From Flavobacterium sp. LHD-85 (GTDB lineage Bacteria; Bacteroidota; Bacteroidia; Flavobacteriales; Flavobacteriaceae), in NCBI RefSeq assembly GCF_030929595.1, contig NZ_JAVFVR010000022.1, positions 1 to 42,417 of the forward strand: DNA of 42,417 nt. Reading direction: 5' to 3'. The position numbers were made by a program, and so were the translations under genes. Shown piece after piece: positions 9,901 through 17,665 of the stretch (position 1 is the stretch's first letter; each line of letters opens with the position of its first letter). Under the pieces are notes generated by a model. It ran no database searches. It had not been told where the DNA came from and worked only from the letters and a program-made list of their open reading frames with translations.

Positions 9901-10017
9901 CAGGCACAAAATCTTTTTACAATAACTTCTTATAAGGGAGCAGATCCTGAATTTACACTAGGGGGTACATTACCGCCTCTGCGGATTTATTCTCTTGGAA
10001 TGCAGTTTACATTTTAA
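6982..10017 (+). CDS. SusC/RagA-family TonB-dependent outer-membrane receptor
   Basis: A 1011-aa protein with an N-terminal signal segment (hydrophobic FFMWLCLSFSSLFA), a CarboxypepD_reg-like domain (VQGTVTDGTNPLPGVTIAI), and a plug domain with the SusC hallmarks MQGRMAGVNI, IRGLNSL, PFYLIDGVPY and IEVLKDADATAIYGSRGANGV. A long beta-barrel follows, ending in a C-terminal Phe (QFTF). It imports large ligands, usually glycans or peptides, across the outer membrane using TonB energy, with its SusD partner as lid. The next gene, 18 bp downstream, is that partner, and the third gene is a peptidase rather than a glycosidase. A peptide or protein ligand is therefore more likely than a glycan. Full length, no defects seen. 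Confidence 0.95.
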   Translation: MNNFSFYKDGKAIYCLFFMWLCLSFSSLFAKSSDRHNISFPKQHKVQGTVTDGTNPLPGVTIAIKNKKNNAVISDYSGQFTLSSSPYDTLVVSYIGFKTSLIPIQGRSVVNIILLTDTKTLQEVIVNAGYYNVKDKERTGSIARITSKDIATQPITNIVGTMQGRMAGVNIVQESGIPGGGFQINIRGLNSLRTSANSPFYLIDGVPYSSDPISDRQTSTSIPGDGNPLASINPNDIESIEVLKDADATAIYGSRGANGVVLITTKKGKTGKTTFNIDTNHSFGKVTKMMKMMNTDQYLKMRREAFANDGITTYPANAYDVNGTWDQNRYTDWQKKLIGGTAETFFIQATASGGTEQSRYLFSGNYRTESSVYPGDFLYKKGGGRFSFNHKSVDNRFIFNFSASYMAQDNDLPWIDFVTLSRQLAPNAPNLYDQYGNLNWENNTWENPLANLESKSLANTTDLIANSVISYKIIDNLLIKSNFGFTDLKNIDSRSLPSTMYNPSFNLTSQQSSIYQNQFNRNSWIVEPQLNWNKTFGRSSFDILAGTTYQNQKSEKLAFLSSGFSSNSLLYNSSSASQTVILNNDEIIYKYQAFFGRLNYTYDSKYIINLTARRDGSSRFGPGKQFSTFGAAGLAWIFSNESFIKDKVNFLSFGKLRTSYGTTGNDQIGDYQFLDTYLSSNLNYGGVIGLLPARLYNPDFSWETNKKWEGSLELGFLRDRIFLTTSYYKNRSSNQLVGLPLPGTTGFASIQQNLNAEVENYGLEVTLHINPFKTKNFTWTADFNITKAGNKLLSYPGLENSSYRSQFVVGQPTTIRKLFNFKSVDPQTGLYQFEDVNGDGIISYEYDRETVRDFNPEFYGGLNNLLTFKGLQLDFLFQFVKQENFNFANTQRSAGHFANKPTEYVDSWSQPGNIAPYQRYATNTNQSASQRSEFFSLSTGAVSDASFIRLKNVSLSYNFPKELTPNMGCRLSFQAQNLFTITSYKGADPEFTLGGTLPPLRIYSLGMQFTF

Positions 10018-10035
10018 TATCAAAAGCAGTTACTT

Positions 10036-11430
10036 ATGAAAAAATATTTTTTTAAGAAAGTTTACTATATAAAGCTAATAATCTGTGGATTATTAATCAT
10101 TAGTTATAGTTGTGACAATTTTGTCGAAATAGAGCAGCCTAATTCACAATTGATCACTGAATCCGTCTATAGGGATGCTGCCACGGCAAATGCTGCTATG
10201 ACTGATATTTATGCGCAGATGCGAGAACAGGGTTTAATTACTGGAAAAATTAATGGCCTTTCCTGTCTTTTGGGAACTTATGCAGACGAGCTCATTTCAT
10301 TTGAAGATGGAATTTATACAACAGCACCTTTTTATTCCAATACATTATCCCCATCAATGACATACATTTCAAATATATGGAACAGGACATACAGCCAGAT
10401 ATATGCAGTAAATGCAGTAATAGAAGGAGTTGAAAATTCAACTGCACTATCACAAGATGTAAAAAAACAATTAAAGGGAGAAGCTTTATTTCTCCGAGGC
10501 TTTCTACACTTCCATCTTGTTAATCTATATGGTGATGTGCCTTACATTACTACAACAGACTATAATAAAAATAAAAATGCAGTGAGAATAAACAGCACCG
10601 AAGTAAATCAAAAAGTAATTAACGACTTGAAAGATGCAGCGAGTTTGCTTGGAAAAACATACAGCCAATCGGACAGAATCCGTCCAAATCGTTCAGCAGT
10701 TCAGTCAGTACTGGCAAGAGTTTATTTGTATAACAATAATTACGAAGAAGCTCAAACAATGGCGTCGGCTGTTTTAAATGAAAAATCATTGTATAGTATT
10801 GGTACTAATCTCAATACTGTATTTTTAAAAGACAGCCCGGCCACAATATGGCAGTTATCATCGGGCCCAAATGGTGCCAATACCTATCAAGGTGCTACCT
10901 TTATTTTTCAGGCGGGTCCGCCTTCCAGGGTTTCGCTTACTGAAAGTTTAATTACTCAGTTTGAAACAAATGATTTAAGAAAAACTTCATGGATAAAAAC
11001 CGTTACAAATGGAAACAACAAATGGTACCATCCTTTTAAATACAAGCAAAACAACAATACATCTGTCACTCAGGAAAATTCTGTTGTACTGAGACTTGAA
11101 GAACAATACTTAATCCGGGCTGAAGCCAGAGCCATGCAAGGAGAGCTGAACGGCGCAGTTGAAGATTTAAATGTAATCCGCAATCGTGCCGGATTATCAG
11201 GAACGGCCGCAGTTTCTCAAAATGATATACTTAAAGCCATAGAACATGAAAGAAGAGTTGAATTATTCAGCGAATTCGGGCATCGTTTTTTTGACCTAAA
11301 AAGATGGAATCAGTTAGAGAATGTTTTAGGTACAAAAACCGGATGGAACACAACAGATTCACTTTGGCCACTTCCCTTGTCCGAAATGAACTCAAATCCA
11401 TTTTTAACTCCACAAAATCCCGGATATTAA
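10036..11430 (+). CDS. SusD/RagB-family substrate-binding lipoprotein
   Basis: A 464-aa surface lipoprotein. The N-terminus has a hydrophobic stretch ending in a lipobox with Cys26 (IISYSC-DN), so it is lipidated and exported. Family features are visible: the TPR-like helices (KGEALFLRGFLHFHLVNLYGDVPY), the late LRLEEQYLIRAEARA segment, DLNVIRNRAGL and the near-terminal HERRVELFSEFGHRFFDLKRW motif, all typical of SusD/RagB. It caps the SusC barrel encoded immediately upstream and selects the ligand. The following peptidase gene begins one base after its stop, so all three genes are probably one transcript. Confidence 0.95.
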   Translation: MKKYFFKKVYYIKLIICGLLIISYSCDNFVEIEQPNSQLITESVYRDAATANAAMTDIYAQMREQGLITGKINGLSCLLGTYADELISFEDGIYTTAPFYSNTLSPSMTYISNIWNRTYSQIYAVNAVIEGVENSTALSQDVKKQLKGEALFLRGFLHFHLVNLYGDVPYITTTDYNKNKNAVRINSTEVNQKVINDLKDAASLLGKTYSQSDRIRPNRSAVQSVLARVYLYNNNYEEAQTMASAVLNEKSLYSIGTNLNTVFLKDSPATIWQLSSGPNGANTYQGATFIFQAGPPSRVSLTESLITQFETNDLRKTSWIKTVTNGNNKWYHPFKYKQNNNTSVTQENSVVLRLEEQYLIRAEARAMQGELNGAVEDLNVIRNRAGLSGTAAVSQNDILKAIEHERRVELFSEFGHRFFDLKRWNQLENVLGTKTGWNTTDSLWPLPLSEMNSNPFLTPQNPGY

Positions 11431-11431
11431 T

Positions 11432-14059
11432 ATGATTCTATTTTTCAATACAAAGAAGATTTTTTGTTGCATTTACAACTTTAGAGTCTTAAATCTTATT
11501 TTATTACTATTCGCTAATACCTTAAGCGGTCAGGTAAAATTAAAAAAGAATATAACAGTTTCTGATTACAGTAAGTGGGGTACTTTGATGAATCAATCAC
11601 TTTCAAAAAAAGGAGATTGGGCTTCTTACTGCATGAAGTATGACGACGCCCCAGACACACTTTTCGTGAAAAACGTCGAAAATAAAATCAGCTTTCAATT
11701 CCCTAATGCAAATGAAGGTATGTTTATTAATGAAAAGCTTTTCATTTTTTTAGACAAAGCAAGATCACTGCATTCACTTGATTTAGAAAAAGGAACACTT
11801 ATAAAACTAGATAGTATCCAGAAATATTCTGTCTCACCAGATAATCGATATCTAATAACATTAGAACAAAACAAAAAGGAAAACTTATTGTCGATAAGAA
11901 ATTTAGAAGGCAAAATTCTAGAGATGATTTCAGGTGTTAAGGAATACAAAATGAATAATTTTGGTAATGCTTTGGTTGGCTTTATTGATAACCAAGAGAT
12001 TAAAAGTGTTTTATTAATTAAACTAGGCGCAGTCATTTCAAAAATTAAAATTTTGGAAGGAAGCCAGGGAATTTATTCTAATTTAACGTGGAGCGAAAGC
12101 AGCGGCTCATTTGCATTTTTAGCTCAAAACAGTAAACAAAACCAAAACAAGTTATTTCATTATTTGGTTAAACAAAAGACACTCTCCAAATTTATTCCTC
12201 AGAGTACAGAGGACTTCCCTGAGGGATTTCAAGTAAGTACATTGCCTAATACTTTAACCATCTCCACAGACGACACCCGTTTGATCTTCAATATTTCTAA
12301 AACGCTCAAATCTGAAATTCTCGATCCGGTCCAAATTTGGAACACGAATGATGCAGTTGTCTATTCAGAAAAAGTGCATTCAGGAGAATTAGACAATACA
12401 CTTATTACAGTTTCATGGCAACCGCAAAACGGAAGATTTTTAAAAATAACAGACAATGACAAACCTTACTGTGTACTGAACAATTCCAAAGATTTTGCCT
12501 TGGTCTTTGGCTTTAACAAGGGTAAACCCCAATACAGTGAGAATCGAAAAGTAGACTACTATGTGACAGATCTTAAAACAGGCAGCCAGCATCTGCTTCT
12601 TCAAGATCATCTGACGGGCCTGCACAACACCAGTATATCTCCCAGAGGTTCATACATTGCTTACTTAAGCAATAATGACTGGTGGGTCTATGATTTTAAG
12701 ACAAAACTAAAAATAAAACTTGCCAATACAGATAGCATAAATTTTGAAAACATAGAATATGCTCAGGAACAAAAGTCACATGGCATCGGCGGCTGGAGCT
12801 CAGACGAGAAGTATATACTGCTGTATGACCGTTTTGATATTTGGAAAGCATCTTTAGACGGAAAAAAAACTTCAAAAATAACCAGAGGTCAAGAAAAAAA
12901 AATAAAATTCAGAACTGTAGTCAGTGACAAAAAAGTTTTTTTCCCTAATTCAGGAAATATTGGCCAGGAAGTAGACTTAAACAAACCAATTACACTATCC
13001 GCTACAGGTGAAAACGAAACTGGTTTTTTCGTACTTTCTCCAACAGGAGAGCTCAAAGAGATTTGTTATGGCGGATCTTTACAATCCAAAATTTCAAAAT
13101 CCGCTAATGCTGATAAATTTATATACATAACTCAGTCCTATGACTCTCCTCCGAGTCTCGTTTATCTAAACCCTAAGACAAAGGAAAAAAAGCTAGTCTT
13201 CCAGAGTAATATTCATCATTTTAATTATAATTGGGGTAGACAGGAATTCATAAAGTACAAAAATTCAGCAAATGAGGAGTTGAATGGAACTTTGTATTAT
13301 CCTTTTAATTATGACGCTACAATTAAATATCCAATGCTTGTATTTGTATATGAAGAACTCAGCTATAGGAATCTATATTATACTAATCCTTCCCGATATA
13401 ACTTGACAGGATTTAATCTATCGTCCTTGACAGCAGCAGGCTATTTTGTTTTAATGCCTGACATTAAATATAAAATCGGTGATACTGGTTTCTCCGCTGT
13501 CGATTGTGTACTGGCTGCGACTAAAAAAGTAATAGAATCAGGAATAGTAGATAAAGAAAGAATAGCATTGATGGGACAATCCTTCGGTGGTTATGAGACT
13601 AATTTTATCGTTACTCAAACTAATCTCTTTAAGACAGCTATTTCAGGAGTGTCAATTTTTGATTTGGAAAGGATGTATTTATCAATAAGTGAAAGTTCAG
13701 GAAAACCTGAATTATGGAGATTTGAATCACAGCAGTGGAGAATGGGTACTTCCTTATTCGAAGGAAGAGAGAATTATGAACGAAATTCTCCATCAACTTA
13801 TGTGAAAAGTATAAGTACTCCAATGTTAATTTGGTCTGGAACTGAAGACAGACAGGTAAATCCTGATCAAAGTGTTGCATTATATCTCGCGTTAAGAAGA
13901 TTGGAGAAAAAAGGCATTTTACTTATGTATCCAACAGAATCGCACTCTTTAATGCTTAAAAAAAGCCAGATTGATTTATATAATCGTCTTAATGATTGGC
14001 TGGCTTTTTATTTAAAAAACGAGCCTCCAAAAGATTGGATTAAAAAAGCATTACAATAA
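11432..14059 (+). CDS. S9-family (prolyl oligopeptidase-like) serine peptidase
   Basis: An 875-aa protein with an N-terminal hydrophobic export segment (LNLILLLFANTLSG), a long beta-propeller-like region, and a C-terminal alpha/beta-hydrolase domain. The expected catalytic triad is present: Ser717 in GQSFGGY, Asp806 in GTEDRQVNP, and His838 in TESHS. S9 enzymes cut short peptides, often after proline or through dipeptidyl- or acylaminoacyl-peptidase activity. Exported and co-transcribed with SusC/SusD, it most likely trims imported or surface-captured peptides in the periplasm. The start lies one base after the susD-like stop, indicating coupling. Transcription ends at the strong hairpin just downstream. 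Confidence 0.9.
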   Translation: MILFFNTKKIFCCIYNFRVLNLILLLFANTLSGQVKLKKNITVSDYSKWGTLMNQSLSKKGDWASYCMKYDDAPDTLFVKNVENKISFQFPNANEGMFINEKLFIFLDKARSLHSLDLEKGTLIKLDSIQKYSVSPDNRYLITLEQNKKENLLSIRNLEGKILEMISGVKEYKMNNFGNALVGFIDNQEIKSVLLIKLGAVISKIKILEGSQGIYSNLTWSESSGSFAFLAQNSKQNQNKLFHYLVKQKTLSKFIPQSTEDFPEGFQVSTLPNTLTISTDDTRLIFNISKTLKSEILDPVQIWNTNDAVVYSEKVHSGELDNTLITVSWQPQNGRFLKITDNDKPYCVLNNSKDFALVFGFNKGKPQYSENRKVDYYVTDLKTGSQHLLLQDHLTGLHNTSISPRGSYIAYLSNNDWWVYDFKTKLKIKLANTDSINFENIEYAQEQKSHGIGGWSSDEKYILLYDRFDIWKASLDGKKTSKITRGQEKKIKFRTVVSDKKVFFPNSGNIGQEVDLNKPITLSATGENETGFFVLSPTGELKEICYGGSLQSKISKSANADKFIYITQSYDSPPSLVYLNPKTKEKKLVFQSNIHHFNYNWGRQEFIKYKNSANEELNGTLYYPFNYDATIKYPMLVFVYEELSYRNLYYTNPSRYNLTGFNLSSLTAAGYFVLMPDIKYKIGDTGFSAVDCVLAATKKVIESGIVDKERIALMGQSFGGYETNFIVTQTNLFKTAISGVSIFDLERMYLSISESSGKPELWRFESQQWRMGTSLFEGRENYERNSPSTYVKSISTPMLIWSGTEDRQVNPDQSVALYLALRRLEKKGILLMYPTESHSLMLKKSQIDLYNRLNDWLAFYLKNEPPKDWIKKALQ

Positions 14060-14062
14060 AAA

Positions 14063-14092
14063 AAGCAGACAATAACAAATTATTGTCTGCTT
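14063..14092. terminator. Bidirectional terminator between convergent operons
   Basis: A perfect 13-bp stem (AAGCAGACAATAA against TTATTGTCTGCTT) closes on CAAA. It sits directly after the S9 peptidase stop and before the end of the convergent four-Cys protein gene, with A-runs on its left side giving a T-tract for the minus-strand transcript. Confidence 0.8.
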
Positions 14093-14115
14093 GATTCTCA
14101 GCCTAATCGATGATA

Positions 14116-14382
14116 TTAAGGCTGATGTGTAAGCAATTCAGTACAATCGGAAGCAGGTGTTGGTTTTCCATACATTTGATTATTGGATGCATCAACACAA
14201 AAAGCTTCGCTTATATTATTACACTCACGTACAGGCTCGCAGTTAGAAGGTGCGATTCTTTTCCATCCCTGAACATCTGTAGTCTTGATAGCACTCACTG
14301 AGTTGCTGGTGCTCACTGCTCCTGCAGAAGCCATTACAAAAGCAGCCACTGGCAGAAGTAATTTAATTGATAAAACTTTCAT
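14116..14382 (-). CDS. Small exported four-cysteine protein, DUF6520-like
   Basis: An 88-aa protein with an N-terminal signal peptide (LLLPVAAFVMASAGA) followed by a short mature part with four cysteines at 48, 54, 62 and 80 and a late MYGKP segment. This pattern resembles the DUF6520 family of small secreted Bacteroidetes proteins, whose function is unknown. Four cysteines outside the cytoplasm suggest two disulfides. The gene just upstream in the same transcript encodes a MauE-like membrane protein of a redox-linked family, a plausible partner for disulfide formation. Possible roles include a surface peptide, a toxin-like peptide or a structural component; nothing in the sequence decides between them. 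Confidence 0.75.
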   Translation of the reverse strand: MKVLSIKLLLPVAAFVMASAGAVSTSNSVSAIKTTDVQGWKRIAPSNCEPVRECNNISEAFCVDASNNQMYGKPTPASDCTELLTHQP

Positions 14383-14473
14383 GATTTCTAAAATTTAATA
14401 TGAAATAAAATTGATCTACTCTATTCTACAGGTTTTCGATCTCACTCCTGTTGCCGGCCCGACATATAACATT

Positions 14474-15985
14474 TTAAAATTTGAATTTATTTTTAAGCGG
14501 ATTACTGAACTTGTATGAAACCATTCTACTTCCTGTAATAATATAGATATGTGAATCTGTGGCTATCATATCATCTATTTTTTCTCCATCCACCTTGTAG
14601 ATATAAAAACTCATTAAATAAGATTTATTAAGTACATTATAAACATCAATTACATTGGCATTTTGCCACATTTTTTTCCCTTCAAATCGCCCTGGCAGCA
14701 TAGAATTGACAAATAGTAAATTACGATGAAGCGTGCTAAGGCGGTTAACCAATAATGGAGGGTTTGAAAATGTACGTTGGTTTTTAGATTTTATATATTC
14801 AATTTTCAGTGAAGCCTTACTAGTGGTGTCAATTGTGTTACCTCTGTGCAATAGTTTAAGTTTCTTATCAGTCACTATATATTCGTTTCTATAATAATAT
14901 AGATATACAAATTTCTCTGTCTCTTTACTGTACTGCAAAATACCATCTGTATCAAAGAGACCATCAGACTGCTTTTGGAGGAGTTCATATGAAGGCTGTA
15001 ACTTAGAACTCGATATATCCAATAGTGAAAGTAAATTTTCCCTTTTATTGTTCAGATTCCGAATTATAAATGTGGTAGAATCTATAACGGAAGCTTTTGT
15101 AAATCCGGGTATCCTTGCTGTCTGCAATTCAGCTTTTAACTGGTCGAGTCTTCCTCTAAAAATGCACGGAACTTTACCATCATATACAAAAAAATAAGGA
15201 GGCATCACTTTTAGCTTTATGTTCAGAAATCTAAAGAGAGTATCTGTAATTTGAAAATGATAAGTCCGCATTTGACCAAAATCTGTACGAACTTCAGTTA
15301 TAACTGCAGGCGCCGTAGGGTTTCCTAGGTATAGTTTATCTCCATTCTGGCCTGCAAAATAATAGGTGTTAGCTTTTAGATTTTGAGCCGCTTCACGCGT
15401 AGCAGGAAATGGTGGAAATATTCTGGTAAAATTATTCTGCTTATGTGCTAATTCATCTGATCGTATATAAAGTCCAACCATTAGAATAATACAAGAAACA
15501 ATAGAGACTGTAATTCTTTTATAGAGACGTAATCCATCTGTTTCCAAAAAATATAATGCAATTAAGGCAAGAATGGAGAAAAAAATATTGAAATAAAAGT
15601 GCTGGTCCCAGTTCATTTTTTCCAAAATTCCTCCACAGGAACAAGGGATATAAGAACTGTAATTTAAGATTAAATAAATATAAATCGAGAACATAACAAT
15701 TAGTCCAAACCCCGCATACAAACCTGCTTTTCTGAATTTAGGCACTCCTAAAAGTGCACCTATAAGTATTTCTGCTGCAGGTACAAGAAATGCCAGATAA
15801 GCTGCAAATGAACTGATTAAAGGTGATTGCCCTAATTGAACTTGAAAGTTTTCAAAGTCTAAAAGTTTACTGACTGCCGCATAAATAAAAAGTAATATAT
15901 AAACAAGACAGATAACCTCAACTATAATTTTTTTTAAGCTCGTATTTGTTTTCAGTATCATATTTAAGTCCTTTAAATTCAACAA
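14474..15985 (-). CDS. MauE/DoxX-like membrane protein with periplasmic domain
   Basis: A 503-aa protein in two halves. Residues 15-180 hold about five hydrophobic segments like MauE/DoxX-family redox-associated membrane proteins, with a Cys115-x-Cys117-Gly-Gly motif (IPCSCGG) on an extramembrane loop. Residues from about 190 to the end form a soluble, beta-rich region with propeller-like repeats, presumably periplasmic. MauE-type proteins support disulfide chemistry on exported partners. The next gene encodes a four-Cys secreted protein about 90 bp downstream, so it is the likely client. The start could be Met1 or Met9. The fused C-terminal domain is unusual compared with short MauE proteins, and I do not recognise it. 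Confidence 0.75.
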   Translation of the reverse strand: MLNLKDLNMILKTNTSLKKIIVEVICLVYILLFIYAAVSKLLDFENFQVQLGQSPLISSFAAYLAFLVPAAEILIGALLGVPKFRKAGLYAGFGLIVMFSIYIYLILNYSSYIPCSCGGILEKMNWDQHFYFNIFFSILALIALYFLETDGLRLYKRITVSIVSCIILMVGLYIRSDELAHKQNNFTRIFPPFPATREAAQNLKANTYYFAGQNGDKLYLGNPTAPAVITEVRTDFGQMRTYHFQITDTLFRFLNIKLKVMPPYFFVYDGKVPCIFRGRLDQLKAELQTARIPGFTKASVIDSTTFIIRNLNNKRENLLSLLDISSSKLQPSYELLQKQSDGLFDTDGILQYSKETEKFVYLYYYRNEYIVTDKKLKLLHRGNTIDTTSKASLKIEYIKSKNQRTFSNPPLLVNRLSTLHRNLLFVNSMLPGRFEGKKMWQNANVIDVYNVLNKSYLMSFYIYKVDGEKIDDMIATDSHIYIITGSRMVSYKFSNPLKNKFKF

Positions 15986-16041
15986 TGTAAAATTCTGAAT
16001 TCCAAAACCATAACACTTATACTATCGGGAGCAAAAATTGA

Positions 16042-16986
16042 TTAAGAAGGATTAAGGTCTTCCAGAGGAAAAAGACTTCCGGTTTTACCTCTGCCGAGTT
16101 CTTTAGGAGAAAATCCAAACTGCTTCTTGAATGATTTCGAAAAATTGGGATAGCTGTTAAAACCATTCATAAAGGAAATATTCTTTAGAGGAATATCGGT
16201 CTGCTCTATCATAAGATAAGCCCTTTTGAGGCGTTGTTCTGTATAGAACTTGCACACGCTTGTATGGAAAAAATGTCTGAATCCATCTTTGAGTTTAAAA
16301 TCATTTGTACCGAACTGTCTTGCCAGTTCCTTAATGGACGGCAATGGCTCTGTTAAATTTGCCAGCACATAATCATAAACACGCTGTATCAGCCGCGCAT
16401 CAGTTTGTTTGAAATTATAATGCCTGTTTAATTTAATTTCAATCAATTCCGAAGCATTTTCATGAACTTGCAGAAAGGGAGCAACAAAACTAAGGACGGT
16501 AAACTTACCATCCGATAATCGGGATACCGAACACTCGGCAGTTACTATCAGCTTTTCAAGTGTTATAAAATTCAATGTGATGATCTCGCCTGATAAAAGC
16601 ATTTCTTCCAATTCTTTTCTCTCAAGCTCAGACATACTGCTAAAGTCATCGATTAAGAAATCCTGTATCGGGTGTCTGAGCATTTCTGATGCATTGTAAC
16701 CCAAAATTTCCAAGGCACCCTGATTTACATTTTTTATAGAATGGTCCTCATCTAAAATAAAAGTTGCAGGAGTTACCATCCTGTGGGTAATATAGGGATT
16801 TACAAAACCGGAATGAAAGGCGGATTCTTTGAGCTCTTCGGCAACCATGTTTACCAGAACTACCAGTGTTTCAATTTCATCATCATAGATGCTCAGAGGA
16901 ATATGACCATTGAAATTGCCCTGTGCCATCTCAAATAACATCTTGTGCATTGATAGCAGCCGCTGGCGATTGTGGGGTCTTTTCAT
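16042..16986 (-). CDS. PAS domain-containing AraC-family transcriptional regulator
   Basis: A 314-aa protein with a short N-terminal helical region, a PAS-like sensor at about 70-170 (ATFILDEDHSIKNVNQGALEILGY, then a DFLIDDF helix), and a C-terminal AraC/XylS DNA-binding domain at about 210-300. The latter has its two helix-turn-helix units: IKELARQFGTNDFKLKDGF, then ISFMNGFNSYPNFSKSF ending in KQFGFSPKEL. No transmembrane segment is seen, so it senses a cytoplasmic cue. It follows the STAS-like gene by 44 bp and precedes the MauE-like gene by 56 bp, suggesting one operon. Likely targets are this operon or the divergent aminotransferase-acyltransferase gene; both are inferred. Confidence 0.85.
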   Translation of the reverse strand: MKRPHNRQRLLSMHKMLFEMAQGNFNGHIPLSIYDDEIETLVVLVNMVAEELKESAFHSGFVNPYITHRMVTPATFILDEDHSIKNVNQGALEILGYNASEMLRHPIQDFLIDDFSSMSELERKELEEMLLSGEIITLNFITLEKLIVTAECSVSRLSDGKFTVLSFVAPFLQVHENASELIEIKLNRHYNFKQTDARLIQRVYDYVLANLTEPLPSIKELARQFGTNDFKLKDGFRHFFHTSVCKFYTEQRLKRAYLMIEQTDIPLKNISFMNGFNSYPNFSKSFKKQFGFSPKELGRGKTGSLFPLEDLNPS

Positions 16987-17030
16987 CGGTTCTGATTTTA
17001 AATATATTGGTCTGCCTGTTAAGACCTTTT

Positions 17031-17414
17031 CTAAAGAAAGCCTTTAAGATAATCTATCGCCTCCTGTTCAACAGTAAAAATTTGTGTAGGTACAGAGGGC
17101 TTACTAATCTGCAGATAAAAAGTGCTCATAGTCATTGAAACATTCTCACTGCCCATCAGAGCGACTGCTTTTGCAAGCAGTGAGCCGGATTTGGCGAGAT
17201 AGTCTCTGGCAGCTTTGTCAATTGAGATGATACCCCTGGTATCACAGAAGACCGGAAGGTGCCTTTCATTTTGAAATGCAATCCTGTCTGCCACTACGCG
17301 CATTGCTACCTGCAGATCTATTGCCGAATTAGCTTTATATTCGAAAAAGAGAATCCCCTTTTCAATCCAAAACTTTGCATTCTGATTCTCATAAGATTCA
17401 TGTGCCGCAATCAT
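17031..17414 (-). CDS. STAS/SpoIIAA-like small protein
   Basis: A 127-aa soluble protein with alternating strands and helices like STAS or SpoIIAA-type folds: FWIEKGILFFEYKAN, then ALQVAMR-like helix, HLPVFCDTRGII and a C-terminal VEQEAIDYLKGFL. Families of this shape occur next to PAS/AraC regulators in Bacteroidetes mobile elements and are usually annotated as domains of unknown function. It is the first gene of the minus-strand operon and is divergent from the aminotransferase-acyltransferase gene, with a 251-bp shared control region. It may modulate the PAS regulator encoded next to it. Function unproven. Confidence 0.6.
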   Translation of the reverse strand: MIAAHESYENQNAKFWIEKGILFFEYKANSAIDLQVAMRVVADRIAFQNERHLPVFCDTRGIISIDKAARDYLAKSGSLLAKAVALMGSENVSMTMSTFYLQISKPSVPTQIFTVEQEAIDYLKGFL

Positions 17415-17665
17415 GTCCTATCAGTTTTTAAATAAAGGGTTGTAATTTAACAAAAATATAAAGATTAAGAAACATTCTAATTGTCAATTGTGGATTATTT
17501 CTTGCAAAACACATCCATTTGTTGTTAAATCGGGAATTACCCTTGCCTAATTGGGAGTAAAATATATGAAAACAAAAGTACTTTCAGTTTTTATGAGGAA
17601 TTTTAGATATCTGTTTTTCAGCAATTTAAAAAATAATACTTCTAAAACCTAAATATCTTATAAAA
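17415..17665. promoter_or_regulatory. Divergent control region
   Basis: This 251-bp AT-rich gap separates the STAS-led operon (minus) from the aminotransferase-acyltransferase gene (plus). On the minus strand TATTTTTG (plus-strand 17451-17458) fits the TAnnTTTG -7 element, about 37 bp before the STAS start codon. I see no clear -33 partner and no convincing plus-strand promoter. Confidence 0.4.
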
